The notes beneath the pieces are model-generated. The model did no database searches. It had not been told where the DNA came from and saw only the letters and a program-made list of their open reading frames with translations. Shown here in pieces: positions 1-11,020 of a stretch of 64,000 nucleotides of DNA (position 1 is the stretch's first letter; every line of letters begins with the position of its first letter). This DNA is from Ancistrus triradiatus (lineage: Eukaryota; Chordata; Actinopteri; Siluriformes; Loricariidae), in NCBI GenBank assembly GCA_025084515.1, contig JAJAGP010003265.1, forward strand, positions 1-64,000. The letters are read 5' to 3'. The translations under genes and the position numbers were made by a program.

Positions 1-75
1 CCTTGTGTGATATCTAATTATAGACCAATTTCAAATATACCGTTTCTGTCCAAAATCTTAGAAAAAGCCATCTGA
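1..75 (+). pseudogene. L2-clade LINE reverse transcriptase fragment
   Basis: The translation of this edge reads as the motif SNYRPISN followed by FLSKILEKA, the same segment seen in the RT of the L2 copies at 37.5 kb and 52.35 kb. It stops abruptly at base 75, where the sequence turns into L2 3' UTR in the opposite orientation. The same plus-strand RT resumes at 2112 after a gap of about 55 bp of expected coding sequence, so this is the left part of one interrupted L2 copy that began upstream of the window. Confidence 0.75.
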
Positions 76-405
76 TTAAGAGCACAGTGTCTATTAACAA
101 TCACTGATGCCATGTCAATCACTGATGCCAAGTGTAGCATGAGACCCCGGCAGCATTAGCTATAGCAGCATAGCTAGAAAGAGGAGAACTGGTAGGAAAC
201 ACAGCCAAGAGTGATCACATGAGATATTGGCAACCCCACGGGAGGCAGAAGACAGCAACCCAACGTCTGTGATCACCATAAGACTCTTTGGCTATGAACC
301 CCCAGCTCTGCCCTTATTCTAAGGCAAGGATGCACGAGTCAAGATCACGAGGATCGAAGCCCAGTTCTGCCAGACCGCCCACTAGACACTCCCGGCTAAC
401 AGACA
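76..405 (-). repeat. Inverted L2 3' UTR fragment
   Basis: Read on the minus strand this matches the L2 3' UTR found at 3418-3790, 36000-36310 and 38750-39040, including the ATGGCATCAGTGATTG stretch. It lies inside a plus-strand L2 and belongs with the short inverted RT piece at 2086-2111. Confidence 0.75.
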
Positions 406-1140
406 AGGTGAGAGGGGTCTGGCTGCAGCCATGCACTCTCAGCCCCACATGCACTTCCAGACTATTCATGAAGTCAGTGCACGGTCAGACCGGAAGAGGA
501 AATAAGTAGAGTTTGTTGACCTTTATTGAAAAAGAGAAAGGAATACGGTAGCTGTACGTGGATCATTCGTAATATTTGTTTGTGAATAATGATATGTTTA
601 GACAGCGACGTTTCAGCACCTGTGTTTGTCATTGTACGCATTTGCGCTGTTGATTAAATGTTAGATTCGCTAATTTTGATCGTATTATTAATAATAACGT
701 TTTGCTGACAATGTCTAGATAGCCATTAGCTAGCTGGCTAACGTAAGTGTGTCAGATGTCTTGTTGGATTGAGTGATAAATCCGTGATTAAAACAGGCTC
801 TCTCTCTGTTAAATGTCTGCAGTAGTAACTTTTCTCAACAGCGAATACCTGCACTTAGACACACGTGTCCTTTATTCAGCCAACAAAGATACTGAACCAA
901 CAGATGGAAACAAAACAATGGAAAGTTCTTTGTTGTTAATGCTGTGATACACTGTTTGCTTTTTCTTTTTTGTTTGCGTTTAAAGATGCATCAGTCAATA
1001 TTTAGTGCAGATACTAAATGTTCAGTGTGAGTCAAAGTGAGCTAAAGTGGGACTTGGTGTATATTATGTTCATTACATTTAAAGTGATATACTGTATTTA
1101 AAGAGTTTTGTTGTTTTACTTTTGACCAAAATGCCTTATA
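406..1140. other. No gene recognised; AT-rich spacer
   Basis: There is no supported ORF, RNA gene or familiar repeat here. It sits inside the interrupted L2 and may be part of an unrecognised insertion. Confidence 0.4.
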
Positions 1141-1690
1141 GCTCAAGAAAATCCAGAAATCCAGTATGTAAAATTATTAGAATATTTCATGTGATCAGAC
1201 AGAAAAGAATGTACAATACAGAAGTGTCCAACTTATTACAGGTACTGTAATTTGTACACTGTATTTGGTTGGAGCTCGTTTACCATGAGTTACTGCATCA
1301 GTGCAGCATGGCATGGAGCCAATCAGCCTGTGGCACTGCTGTGAGATGTTAGTAAAGCTCAGGGTGCTTTGATAGTGTCCTTCAGCTCATTTGTATTGCT
1401 GGGTCACTGTTTCTTATCTTTTTCTTGACAATACCCCAAAGACTGTCTATGGGGTTCAGATCTGGAGAGCTGAACAACCAACCAAGCACAGTAATATCAT
1501 GGTCAGCAGATGATTTGGTAGTACTTTTGCCACTGTGGGCAGGTGCTAACTCCTGCTGGAAAAGGAAATCTCCTGGTAGATGGGTGCATTGACTTTGAAC
1601 TTGAAAAAACCAACACCAGCGGATGACATGGCCCTCCACACCATCACAGACTGAGAACACTCAGACATTTCTAATACTTTCCAATATATG
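1141..1690 (-). pseudogene. Tc1/mariner-type transposase fragment
   Basis: The minus-strand translation of 1382-1660 contains the end of a Tc1/mariner catalytic domain: a QQELAPAHS segment (QQDxAPxH in relatives), then SSPDLNPIDSLWG, which carries the SPDLNPIE-type motif of the DDE superfamily. The N-terminal half and inverted terminal repeats are not visible, and flanking sequence only weakly resembles the rest of such an element. This is a decayed internal fragment. Confidence 0.7.
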
Positions 1691-2085
1691 CACAAATGTA
1701 GAGAATAGTGTGGAGGCTACATTAAGAATACAGTTTTATACAGAGCTCAAAATCTTTTACACCACAATTTATCCATATTTGTGCAGAATGAAGTAAATCA
1801 CATGTAACAAAAAATCTATACAAGGTTATATATGAAAATTAGAATGTATGGAAACTTAACTTTGTACTGTAGATATAATGAAATTCAATAATGATACAGG
1901 GATGAGGAAAATTAAAACTACCTTGATTCAGAATTATCTGTCACATGCACAATTATACAAGGCACTTGTGAACTTGCAGGGAAATGTTTCTAACGACTGT
2001 CCAGTATCTATGCTGTAGTTTGATGGGAAAAAACAACAAAAGGTGTTGTGATTTTATTTATTTATTTATATATATATAATATCCA
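1691..2085. other. AT-rich sequence, nothing recognised
   Basis: This stretch holds AT-rich DNA with a short ATTT/TA-rich run near 2055-2085. No coding signal is seen. It ends at a 26-bp inverted piece of L2 RT (2086-2111). Confidence 0.4.
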
Positions 2086-2111
2086 AGGAGAGATCTGAAT
2101 CAAATGTGACA

Positions 2112-4220
2112 CATTTCAGTCTGGCTTCAGGCCCCATCATAGTACTGAAACAGCATTAATTAGGGAACTAAATGACTTGTTAATGTCCTCAGATAAGGGA
2201 TGTGTTTCTTTTCTTGTTCTGTTAGATTTAAGTGCAGCATTTGACACTATAGATCATGATGTTTTACTAAACAGACTAGAAAATACTGTAGGTATTAAGG
2301 GATCAGCACTTTCTTGGTTTAAATCCTACTTAACTGACCGGTAACAGTTTGTTCATATAAATAATCTAAAGTCTAAGCCCTCAAAAGTGAAGTATGGCGT
2401 GTCTCAGGGGTCAGTGCTTGGCCCGCTTTTATTCTCTTTGTACATGCTGCCACTAGGCTGAGTTATTCGTAAACATGGCATTAGTTTCCACTGCTATGCA
2501 GATGATACACAGCTGTACATATCAGCCAAACCTAATGACAGCCTTACAATCAACAAAATTGAGGACTGTGTAAAGGAAATAAAAGATTGGATGTTATTTA
2601 ATTTTCTCTTACTTTAACTCAGATAAACTAGGTTCTATTAGTGGGACCCAAGGCTGTGAGAGACAGGTTGGCTACATCTATCCTAAATCTAGATGGCTGC
2701 CCAGTATTGCCCAGTCCATCTGTAAAAAACTTAGGTGTCACATTTGATTCAGATCTGTCCTTTGATGCACACATTAGCAGCATCCCTCGAATTGCTTTCT
2801 TTCAATTACGTAATATCGCTAAACTTAGAAATATCCTCTCTTTTAATGATGCAGAAAAACTTGTATTTATAACCTCAAGGTTGGATTACTGTAACGCCTT
2901 ACTTACTGGATGCTCTAGTAAATCTATAAATAAACTTCAGTTAGTTCAGAACGCAGCTGCCCGAGTGCTAACTCTAACTAGAAAATTTGATCATATCACT
3001 CCTGTTCTATCATCACTGCACTGGTTACCAGTCAAATTCCGCATTGATTACAAAATACTTCTTATAACTTATAAAGCTCTACATGGCCTGGCACCACATT
3101 ATCTGAGTGAACTCTTAGAGTATTACAATCCAACTCGTCTACTTCAGTCGCAGGATGCAGAACTTCTTTTAGTTCCTAAAATTAAAAAAGTCACAGCCGG
3201 GAGAAAAGCTCTCTCATACATGGCCCCCCAACTATGGAATAAACTTCCCACTTTCGTTCGAGACTCAGACACTCTCCAAAGTTTTAAGTCTAGGCTAAAG
3301 ACATACTTATTTACACAGGTTTTTGACTAGATTTAGACCGGGATGCATGGCTTGGGTCACTGGGGCCGGAGTCTGCAGTCATGTCTGGCCTGCCTGCAGT
3401 CATGTCTGGCCTGCCTGCCTTGTCCGTTAGCCGGGAGTGTCGAGTGGGCGGTCTGGCTGAACTGGGCTTCGGTCCTCGTGATCTTGACTCGTGCATCCTT
3501 GCCTTAGACTAAGGGCAGAGCTGGGGGTTCATAGTCAAAGAGTCTTACGGTGATCAGAGACGTTGGGGTGCAGTCTTCTGCCTCCCGTGGGGTTGCCAGT
3601 GTCTCATGTGATCCCTCTTGGCTGTGTTTTTCCTACCAGTTCTCCTCTTTCTAAACTATGCTGCTATAGCCTAATGCTGCCGGGGTCTCCATGCTACAAC
3701 GATGGGCATCAGTCGGAGAAGTGTAATTGTTGAGACATGGGCAGTCATGTGATTGTTAATAGGACACTGTGCTCTTAAATCAATAAACTAATTACATTTT
3801 CTGTTTTCTCTCCGAGCTGTCTTCCAGCAGTTCCAGCCCCACACATGATGTTCATCTGCTGTAGCTCCACTCAAGCTGCTTCCGTCATCAGCTCCAGCCC
3901 CATCATACCCGGGCCACTTAATGCCGATGTGCATACTTCACATTTTATTCGCACTTTGACTCCATGACTTTAGTTTCGCTCTTAGATTTATCATCTACGC
4001 CACCCAAGGAGGTTGGGTCCCTTTTTGAGTCTTGGTCCTCCCAAGGTTTCTTCGTATAACACTCAGGGAGTTTTTCCTTGCCACTGTCGCCCTAGGCTTG
4101 CTCAATTTAGGATTGGACGTAGTTATTAGGAGATAATCTAAACTTGTAAAGTTGCTTTGAGACAATGCTCCATTGTAAAAAGCGCTATATAAATAGGTCT
4201 GACTTGACTTGACTTGACTT
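2112..4220 (+). mobile_element. L2-clade LINE, 3' half (RT plus 3' UTR)
   Basis: This is the right part of the interrupted L2 copy starting at base 1. It contains the RT palm with the YADD motif (codons 2495-2506), the RT C-terminal region up to the stop at 3328-3330, and a roughly 890-bp 3' UTR. The 3' end has the fish L2 tail: GCTTTGAGACAATGCTCCA, then a ...GCGCTATATAAATA element and short TGACT repeats near 4200. The coding part has an in-frame stop at 2342-2344 and indels, so the copy is dead. The same 3' UTR recurs at least eight times in the window. Confidence 0.85.
2641..3330 (+). pseudogene. L2 reverse transcriptase C-terminal ORF (229 codons)
   Basis: This open stretch covers the region downstream of the catalytic YADD: the motif VTFDSDLSFDAHI, the LDYCNALL segment, LVQNAAARVLT, and the conserved end with HWLPVKFRIDYK and APQLWNKLP. 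These are the usual landmarks of the C-terminal part of L2/CR1-group RTs. The frame is continuous only from 2641. Upstream coding lies in other frames, so this is the surviving open part of a broken ORF2. Confidence 0.85.
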
Positions 4221-4417
4221 GACACACACACACAATGAGTAGGCTTTGGACGGCCCAGACAGACCAGAAGTAGAGAGGATTGTTTGATCCACCGACAAGC
4301 AGGAGCAGCTCCAACAGTTTCATTATCCAACATCCAGACACAGGGGGCACCTTCACTACACACCCCTGCCTCTGCCTAGACATTTCCAGGTGCTTAGCAG
4401 CAAGAAAATTGCTAGGC

Positions 4418-4614
4418 ACCTGGGATTGTGGTAGCCTAGTGGTTAAGGTACTGAACTCTGAACCAGATGGTCCAGGGTTCAAATCCCACCTCTGCCAAGT
4501 TGCCACTGTTGGCTCCTTGAGCAAGGCCCTTAACCAACAATGGCTTGGATTGTACTACTGTATCAATTGTAAGTCGCTCTGGATAAGGGTGTCTGCTAAA
4601 TGCTGCAAATGTTA
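4418..4614 (+). repeat. tRNA-derived SINE
   Basis: The left part has RNA polymerase III promoter boxes: an A box TAGCCTAGTGG at 4432-4442 and a B box GGTTCAAATCC at 4476-4486, spaced as in a tRNA. The body includes CCTTGAGCAAGGCCCTTAAC, and the tail (around 4570-4614) has GTCGCTCTGGATAAG followed by a TCTGCTAAATG motif, common to teleost SINEs. It abuts the Rex1-like LINE that begins at about 4615. Confidence 0.85.
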
Positions 4615-4699
4615 TCATGCTGCTCATTTCCTAAAAAGAAACATCGGGGAAATCGTGCCGGAGTCTGTATCAGACTGCGTAAGAGAGCATTTCATCCTC

Positions 4700-5351
4700 C
4701 ACTGCCCAGTATCCTGCTTGCTGTCCTTGGACAACAAGCTGGGCGACATCAGGGCTCGTATACGCTTCCAGAGGGACATAAGCGATTGTAATATTCTTTG
4801 TTTCACGGAAACATGGCTTCCACCTATGATCCCAAATCTCGCTGTCCAACCAGCTGAAACATTCTCCGTGTTTCGTATGGACAGGATGGAGGAATCGGTT
4901 AAAAGGTGGAGGTGTATGTTTCATGATGAAGAACAAATGGTGTGACCCAAGGAATGTGTCTGTTCTGTCGCGCTCCTGTTCACCAAACTTGGAACACCTG
5001 GCAATCCTGTGCCGACCTCACTACCTGCCTCGGGAGTTCTCGTCAGTTATCACCATAGCCGTTTATATTCCACCACAAGCGGACACAGACAATGCGCTAA
5101 CCTCACTGCATGACACCATCAGCAAACACTACGCTAAACACCCAGATGCAGCTCTCATCGTGGCTGGGGATTTTAACAAGGCAAACCTCAAACGAGTTAT
5201 GCCAAACTTCCATCAGCACGTAACCTGTCCGACCAGGGGAAATAACACACTGGACCATTGTTACCCGCCGTTCAAAAATGCGTACAAAGCCACCTCTCTA
5301 CCGGCATTCGGTAAATCTGACCATGCCGCCATCTTTCTCATGCCAGTATAA
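4700..5351 (+). pseudogene. Rex1-like LINE endonuclease domain
   Basis: The early part, in a different frame, reads LGDIRARI, then CNILCFTETWLPP, the ETW endonuclease motif that binds metal. After a frameshift near 4905 the frame starting at 4923 gives VAVYIPP-like sequence (IAVYIPPQA), the VAGDFNKANL motif, and a terminal SDHAAIFL segment with the catalytic Asp-His pair. These are the AP-endonuclease landmarks in their usual order. A TAA at 5349-5351 ends the open part. Confidence 0.8.
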
Positions 5352-5420
5352 ACACAGAGGATAAAACAGGAGGCTCCGGTGACGTAAGAGATCAGACGCT
5401 GGTCCGCCCAATCAGAGGAC

Positions 5421-7361
5421 ATGCTACAGGATGCGCTGAGTGATGTAGACTGGGACATGTTCCGGGCGAACTCTGATGACGTCGATGAGTTTACGGATGT
5501 GGTTATGAGCTTTATTTCCAAAGTGACTGATGACATCGTTCCCATGGTGACGGTTAACGTCTTTTCGAATCAGAAACCGTGGATCGATGGATCAATCCGT
5601 GAGGCTATAAAAGCACGCACTACTGCGTACAACAGTGGAATAAGCTCCGGGGACATGTCGCTGTATAAAGCGGAGTCTTAGAAAGTAAGGAAAGCAGTGA
5701 AGGCAGCTAAGAGGCGGTATAAGGACAAAGTCGAGGCTCAACTGTGTGACGACGACAGCAGACGGATGTGGCAGGGACTCTGGACTATTACTGACTTCCA
5801 GAAAAATACACACATCTCAACACTTGCGGATCAATCACTGGTAGAAGATTTAAACACCTTCTACGCACGTTTTGAACTCAATAGTGCAAGCGTTAATACT
5901 GCTAGCATTGCTAGCACCGCGACTAACACTTGCACTGCTGTAACGTGCGACTTCAGCAGTGAGGACTGTCCACTTATCATCTCAGAGCACGACGTGAGGA
6001 AGGCTCTGTCATGAGTAAACAGCAGGAAGGAAGCTGGCCCAGATGGCATTCCTGGGAGGGTGTTAAAATCATGTGCCAACCAGCTATCTGTAGTATTTAC
6101 CACCATTTTCAACCTCTCCCTGGCTTACTCTGTTGTCCCTATATGTCTAAAGACGTCTACCATCATCCCTGTACCAAAGAAGACCAACCCTGCTTGCCTT
6201 AATGACTACTGCCCTGTAGCTTTGACCTCTGTTGTAATGAAGTGTTTTGAGAAACTCATCAAAGCCTTCATTTGCTCATCCCTGCCATGCTCTCTAGATC
6301 CTCTCCAGTTTGCCTATCGTAGGAATAGGAGCACTGACGCCATATCATTCATCCTACACACTGTCCTCTCCTACCTGGACATCGGTAATGGGAATTACGC
6401 ACGGCTGTTGTACGTTGACTACAGCTCAGCGTTCAACACAATTGTTCCCTCCATATTAATAAGTAAGCTTAGGGACCTGGGGCTAAGCCGCCCACTGTGT
6501 TCTTGGGTCCAGAGATTTCTGTCTGACAGACCACAAGTGGTGAAGTTGGGGAACTTTACATCTGGATCCTTAACTCTTAATACCGGTGCCCCGCAAGGTT
6601 GCATCTTAAGCCCTCTGCTGTACTCTCTGTACACTTATGACTGCACAGCTAACCATAGCTCCAACACCATTGTGAAATTTGCCGACGACACAGTGATGGT
6701 GGGCCTGATCTCTAACGATGATGAGAGGGCCTACCTGGATGAGGTGGAAAAGCTGACATCATGGTGTAATGATAACAACCTAGAGCTGAATGTCTCTAAG
6801 ACAAAAGAGATGATTGTGGACTTCAGGAGGGAGGAACAGCACATTCATTACACACCACCTTTAATCAGTGGAACCATGGTTGAGAATGTGAGCAGCCATA
6901 GGTACCTTGGAGTCCATATCTCTGAGGACCTAACTTGGTCCGCACACATCTCCACAAGGGTGAAGAAGGCACGGCAGCGCTTGTATCACCTCAGGCGACT
7001 AAGGAAATTCAAAGTCTCCGTAGAACTGCAGAAAACCTTTTTCACCGCAGAAATAGCATCTGTTCTCTCTGGAAGCATCACTGCCTGGTATGGTAACTGT
7101 AGTCTACAGGACAGGAACGCTCTTCATAGAGTGATAAGGTGTGCAGAGCGCATCATCAGGACCAAACTTCCTGGACTACAAGACATCTACTCCAGGCAGT
7201 GCATGTCTTCAGCAAGAAGGATTATTAAGGACATTCATCATCCAAACCACAATCTGTTTCAGTGGTTACCCTCTGGAAAAAGACTCCGCTCCATCAAGGC
7301 CAGAACTGAGAGGCTTAGGAAGAGCTTCTTTCCCCAGGCCATTAGATCTTTAAATGGTTAA
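5421..7361 (+). pseudogene. Rex1-like LINE linker and reverse transcriptase
   Basis: One frame runs from 5421 to the stop at 7361, interrupted by TAG at 5679-5681 and TGA at 6012-6014. The last 433 codons (6060-7361) are uninterrupted. RT motifs appear in order: LDPLQFAYRRNRSTDA, LLYVDYSSAFNT, GAPQGCILSPLLYSLYT, KFADDTVMVG with the catalytic FADD, then SHRYLGVHI and the C-terminal FPQAIRSLN ending. The length and order fit a Rex1-type ORF. The catalytic motif is intact, so the copy was probably recently active, but the stops make it a pseudogene. Confidence 0.85.
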
Positions 7362-7734
7362 AACCTTAATTTTAACCAAAACACACTGATAGCTCTGTTT
7401 TTTTTTTTTACTTGAACACTACCACGTCTTCAGAATTGCACATTTCAAACTCCCAATTTACAAACTACTGTCATATATTCATACTACAGCATATACCTAC
7501 CGGCAACTGTTTTTGTGTAAATGTTTAAATTATTCTCTTGTTCATTCTGTTTTTAAGACTATTACTTATTTTTTATTTTATTTTATTTTATAATTCTCTA
7601 AGTTACCTGCACAGTCCTAGAGAAGTCACTTTACATTTCACTGTCCCTTTGTACCAACTACAAATGAACATGTGACAAATAAATCTTGAATCTTGAGTCT
7701 TGAATCTTTAATTATGTCTCCTGCCATTGACAGC

Positions 7735-8260
7735 CAGCCACAGACTGGAACCGTATGGTCTTTAGTGGTCAATCCAGGTTCTGTTTGGGATCTGATGACG
7801 GTTGGGTTCGAGTATGGAGGAATCGTGATGAGCGCCTCAATCCTGCCTTTGCTGTGGCGACACACTGCCCCAACTGCTGGTATGATGAGCTGGGGAGCCA
7901 TCGCATAAGACAGTCGGTCATTCCTAGTAGTGATACGAGGGACACTAACATTTCAGCAATATGTGCAGAACATCATGCAACCACGTGTTACCTCTCATGG
8001 CAGGACTTCCAACTGACATTTTTCAGCAAGATAATGCTCGCCCACACACAGCAAAGTTTAACAGGAATGTCTCCTCCAGATTCTAACACTTCCTTGGCCT
8101 GACCGGTTGCCAGATTTATCACCAATCGAGCCGTTATGGGACGAGCTGGGACATCAGCTTCAGCAACCTATGATTTTGCAGGATCTACAGGTCCAGCTGT
8201 AACATATGTGAGTAAATGTGCCACAGGATACCATACAGAACCTGTATGCCTCCATGAGAA
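7735..8260 (+). pseudogene. Tc1-type transposase fragment
   Basis: The plus strand, over two frames, encodes the C-terminal half of a Tc1 transposase. One frame (7755 onward) has VFSGQSRFCLGSDDGWVRVW, corresponding to the FSDESRF region around the first catalytic Asp-bearing block, which is altered here. The other reads APTAGMMSWGAIA. Later fragments correspond to the QQDNARPHTA and PDLSPIEHLWD regions. The family differs from the two Tc1 types elsewhere in the window. Both ends are missing. Confidence 0.7.
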
Positions 8261-8274
8261 ACTGTATCTCAGAA

Positions 8275-8885
8275 TCAAAATCAGAAATATTTTATTGATC
8301 CCAGGGGGAAATTGCAGATGTTACAGAATCACCCATTTATGTATAAAATACAAAAATATAACAAAATAAAATAAAAACACACTCTAATAAAGAAGAAAAG
8401 TTATTCAAGAAATAGTTATATACATACACATGAATTTAAATACACACAGATACTCTGAAGTGGCTGTGGTAGTGATGATAATTGCTTGCATTATAAGTTC
8501 ACCGGAATGATGATTATGGACATGATGATTAGTAAATACCTTCACTGATATTGCACATATGATTATTGCACAAAATAGAATGAATATTGCACATCAAATC
8601 AAATGAATATAGCCCATCAAGTGTTAAGGGAGGAGTTTGATTGCCACAGGTAGGAATGACTTTCTGTGGCGCTCAGTGGTGCATTTAGGCTGAATGAGTC
8701 TTTCACTGAATGTGCTCTTCTGTCCAATTATTGTGTCATGTAGTGGATGGGAGCCGTTGGTCATAATTGTCTTCAGCTTAGACAGTATCCTCTTCTCCGA
8801 CACTGCCGTCAGCGAGTCCAGCTCCACACCCACAACATCACCAGCTTTACGGATCAAACCAGCTTTACGGATCATCTTGTATCCA
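8275..8885 (-). pseudogene. 3' end of a Rex/CR1-group LINE
   Basis: On the minus strand the ORF at 8624-8875 has the C-terminal pattern of a fish CR1/Rex-type RT: GVELDSLTAVSEKR, LHDTIIGQKSTFSERL, then ERHRKSFLPVAIKLL. The following 3' UTR includes the TTTATTGATCC motif (plus strand about 8290-8310) typical of several fish LINE tails, ending in an A-rich run. It is 5'-truncated, as LINE copies commonly are. Confidence 0.65.
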
Positions 8886-8984
8886 AGCTAGAAGCTGCCT
8901 AAAAAGTGCCTAGTTAAAAGGATTACAGTTGTACAGTTTTCCTGATAAACATATCCTTTCACTCTAACATTATAATTACTTATA

Positions 8985-10577
8985 CAGTGGTGTTTGAAAA
9001 CCTGTGAACCTTTTAGCATTTTCTATATTTCTGCAAAAATATGACCTCAAACATCATCAGATTTTCAGAAGTCCTAAAAGTAGATAAATAGAACCCAGTT
9101 AAACAAATGAGATAAAAATATTATACTTGGTCAGTTATTTATTGAGGAAAATCATCCAATATTACATATTGGCGAGTGGCAAAAGTATGTGAACCTTTGC
9201 TTTCAGTATCTGGTGTGACCCCCCTGTGCAGCTATAACTGCAGCTAAACGTTTCCTGTAGCTGTTGATCAGTCCTGCACACTGGCTTGGAGGAATTTTAG
9301 CCCATTCCTCCGTACAAAACAGCTTCAGCTCTGCAATGTTGGTGAGTTTCCTCACATTAGCTGCTCGCTTCAGGTCCTTCCACAACATTTCCATTAGATT
9401 AAGGTCAGGACTTTGACTTGACCATTCCAAAACATGAACTTTATTCTTCTGTAACCATTATTTGGTAGAACGGCTTGTGTGCTTAGGGGCGTTGTCTTGC
9501 TACATGACCCACCTTTTCTTGAGATTCAGTTCATGGACAGATGTCCTGACATTTTCCTTTAGAATTCTCTGATATCATTCAGAATTCATTGTTTCCTTCA
9601 ATGATGGCAAGCTGTCCTGGCCCAGATGCAGCAAAACACAGGCCCAAACCATGATACTACCACCACCATGTTTCACAGATGAGATAAGGTTCTTGTGCTG
9701 GAATGCAGTGTTTCCCTTTCTCACAACATAACACTTTGCTTTTAAACCAAAAAGTTCTATTTTGGTCTCATCTGTCCACAAAACATTCTTCCAAAAGCCT
9801 TCTGGCTCGTCCACGTGATCTTTAGCAAACAGCAGACGAGTAGCAATGTTCTTTTTTTTAGAGCAGTGGCTTTCTCCTTGTAACCCTGCCATGCACACCA
9901 TTGTTGTTCAGTGTTCTTCTGATGATGGACTCATGAACATTAACATTAGCCAATGTGAGAGAAGCTTTCAGTTGCTTAGAAGTTACCCTTTGTGACCTCA
10001 CCAACTATTACATGCCTTGCTCTTGGAGTGATCTTTGTTGGTCGGCCACTCCTGGGGAGGGTAACAATGGTCTTGAATTTCCTCCATTTGTACACAATCT
10101 GTCTGACTGTGGATTGGTGGAGTCCAAACTCTTTAGATATGATTTTGTAACCTTTTCCAGCCTGATGAGCATCAACAACTCTTTTTCTGAGGTCCTCAGA
10201 AATGTCCTTTGTTTGTGCCATGATACATTTCCACAAATATGTGTCTTTAAATAAAACAGGGTGCCCACTCACCCTGATTGTCATCCCATTGATTGAAACA
10301 CCTGACTCTAATTTCACCTTCAAATCAACTGCAAATCCTAGAGGTTCACATATTTTGCCACTCACTAATATTAGATAAATGTAATATTGTAAAATGTACT
10401 ATTGGATCATTTTCCTCAATAAATAAATGATCCATGTAATATTTTTGTCTCATTTGTGTAACTGGGTTCTCTTTATCTACTTTTAGGACTTGTGTGAAAA
10501 CCTGATTATGTTTTAGGTCATATTTATGCAGAAATATGAGATATTCTAAAGGGTTCACAAACTTTCAAGCACCACTG
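8985..10577 (-). mobile_element. Complete Tc1 element, family with GTGGTG ends
   Basis: The element is 1,593 bp with inverted terminal repeats, starting CAGTGGTGTTTGAAAACC and ending in the complement of CAGTGGTGCTTGAAAGTTTG. TA dinucleotides at 8983-8984 and 10578-10579 form the expected target duplication. Further subterminal inverted repeats (GAACCCAGTTA / TAACTGGGTTC type) are present. It encodes one transposase on the minus strand, now broken by indels. Confidence 0.9.
9203..10221 (-). pseudogene. Tc1 transposase (frameshifted)
   Basis: The likely start is the ATG at 10221 (MAQTKDISEDLRKR). A paired helix-turn-helix DNA-binding region follows (residues about 5-110: FGLHQSTVRQIVYKW, then the GRP-type linker SGRPTKITPRA). 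The middle block (9575-9901) holds the first catalytic region, LWTDETKIELFG. The C-terminal block (9203-9430) holds QSPDLNLMEMLWKDLK, where the DDE Glu region reads LME rather than the usual IEN. The three blocks lie in different frames, so no full protein can be made. Length fits the family (about 340 residues). Confidence 0.85.
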
Positions 10578-10579
10578 TA

Positions 10580-11020
10580 CATATTATCATTGCATTCATT
10601 CATATAAAGATTCATTCAATTGTCTGATAAAACATACATTTTCCATCGAAAGTGCTGCTTGAAGCTTCAGTCTGTTTATCACCTTTATAGACAATGTCTT
10701 ATTTTAACCGGCTTGCAAAAGTTTTTAATACCCTTACAAAATATTTTGCTGTATGAGATTGTGTTTATTCATGAAAGAAACCATTAACAATTATGTAAAG
10801 TTAATGTATATCACACAATTCGACCAACTTGTCTTCATACATGTCGTCTGAGGTTTTGGTCTGCAAGTGGGAACAAAAAATGAAACAAGCAAAATGACGC
10901 AAGGTTTATTCCACAACATTACACAATGGTTCCATTGAAAGAGGAAGTTTGTCACAGATGTCTGAGAAGATTGAGGTTTGACTTGAGTGCAGAATACAGC
11001 TTTATTGATGAGAAATTAAT
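10580..11020. other. Unassigned AT-rich sequence
   Basis: I see no ORF longer than about 60 codons that looks real, no RNA gene and no repeat I can name in this stretch between two Tc1 copies. Confidence 0.4.

Larger units (their letters stand above)
4615..7712 (+). mobile_element. Rex1-like (CR1-group) LINE, nearly full length
   Basis: An AP-type endonuclease region (about 4700-5350) is followed by a linker and a reverse transcriptase (about 6060-7361). The 3' end carries a TGACAAATAAATCTTGAATC tail with short CTTGAAT-type repeats to about 7712. The protein is typical of the Rex1/Babar group of fish non-LTR elements, and no ORF1 is seen. Damage is light: one frameshift near 4905 and four in-frame stops (5349, 5385, 5679, 6012). 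Confidence 0.85.

Noticed and set aside
3311..3496. Short Ser/Arg/Pro-rich ORFs in L2 3' UTR copies (also at 288-509 and 13175-13486)
   Set aside because: They recur because the 3' UTR recurs. Frames and stops differ between copies, so there is no sign of coding constraint.
4418..4614. A tRNA gene
   Set aside because: A and B boxes are present, but the body continues into a SINE and no acceptor stem or cloverleaf can be formed.
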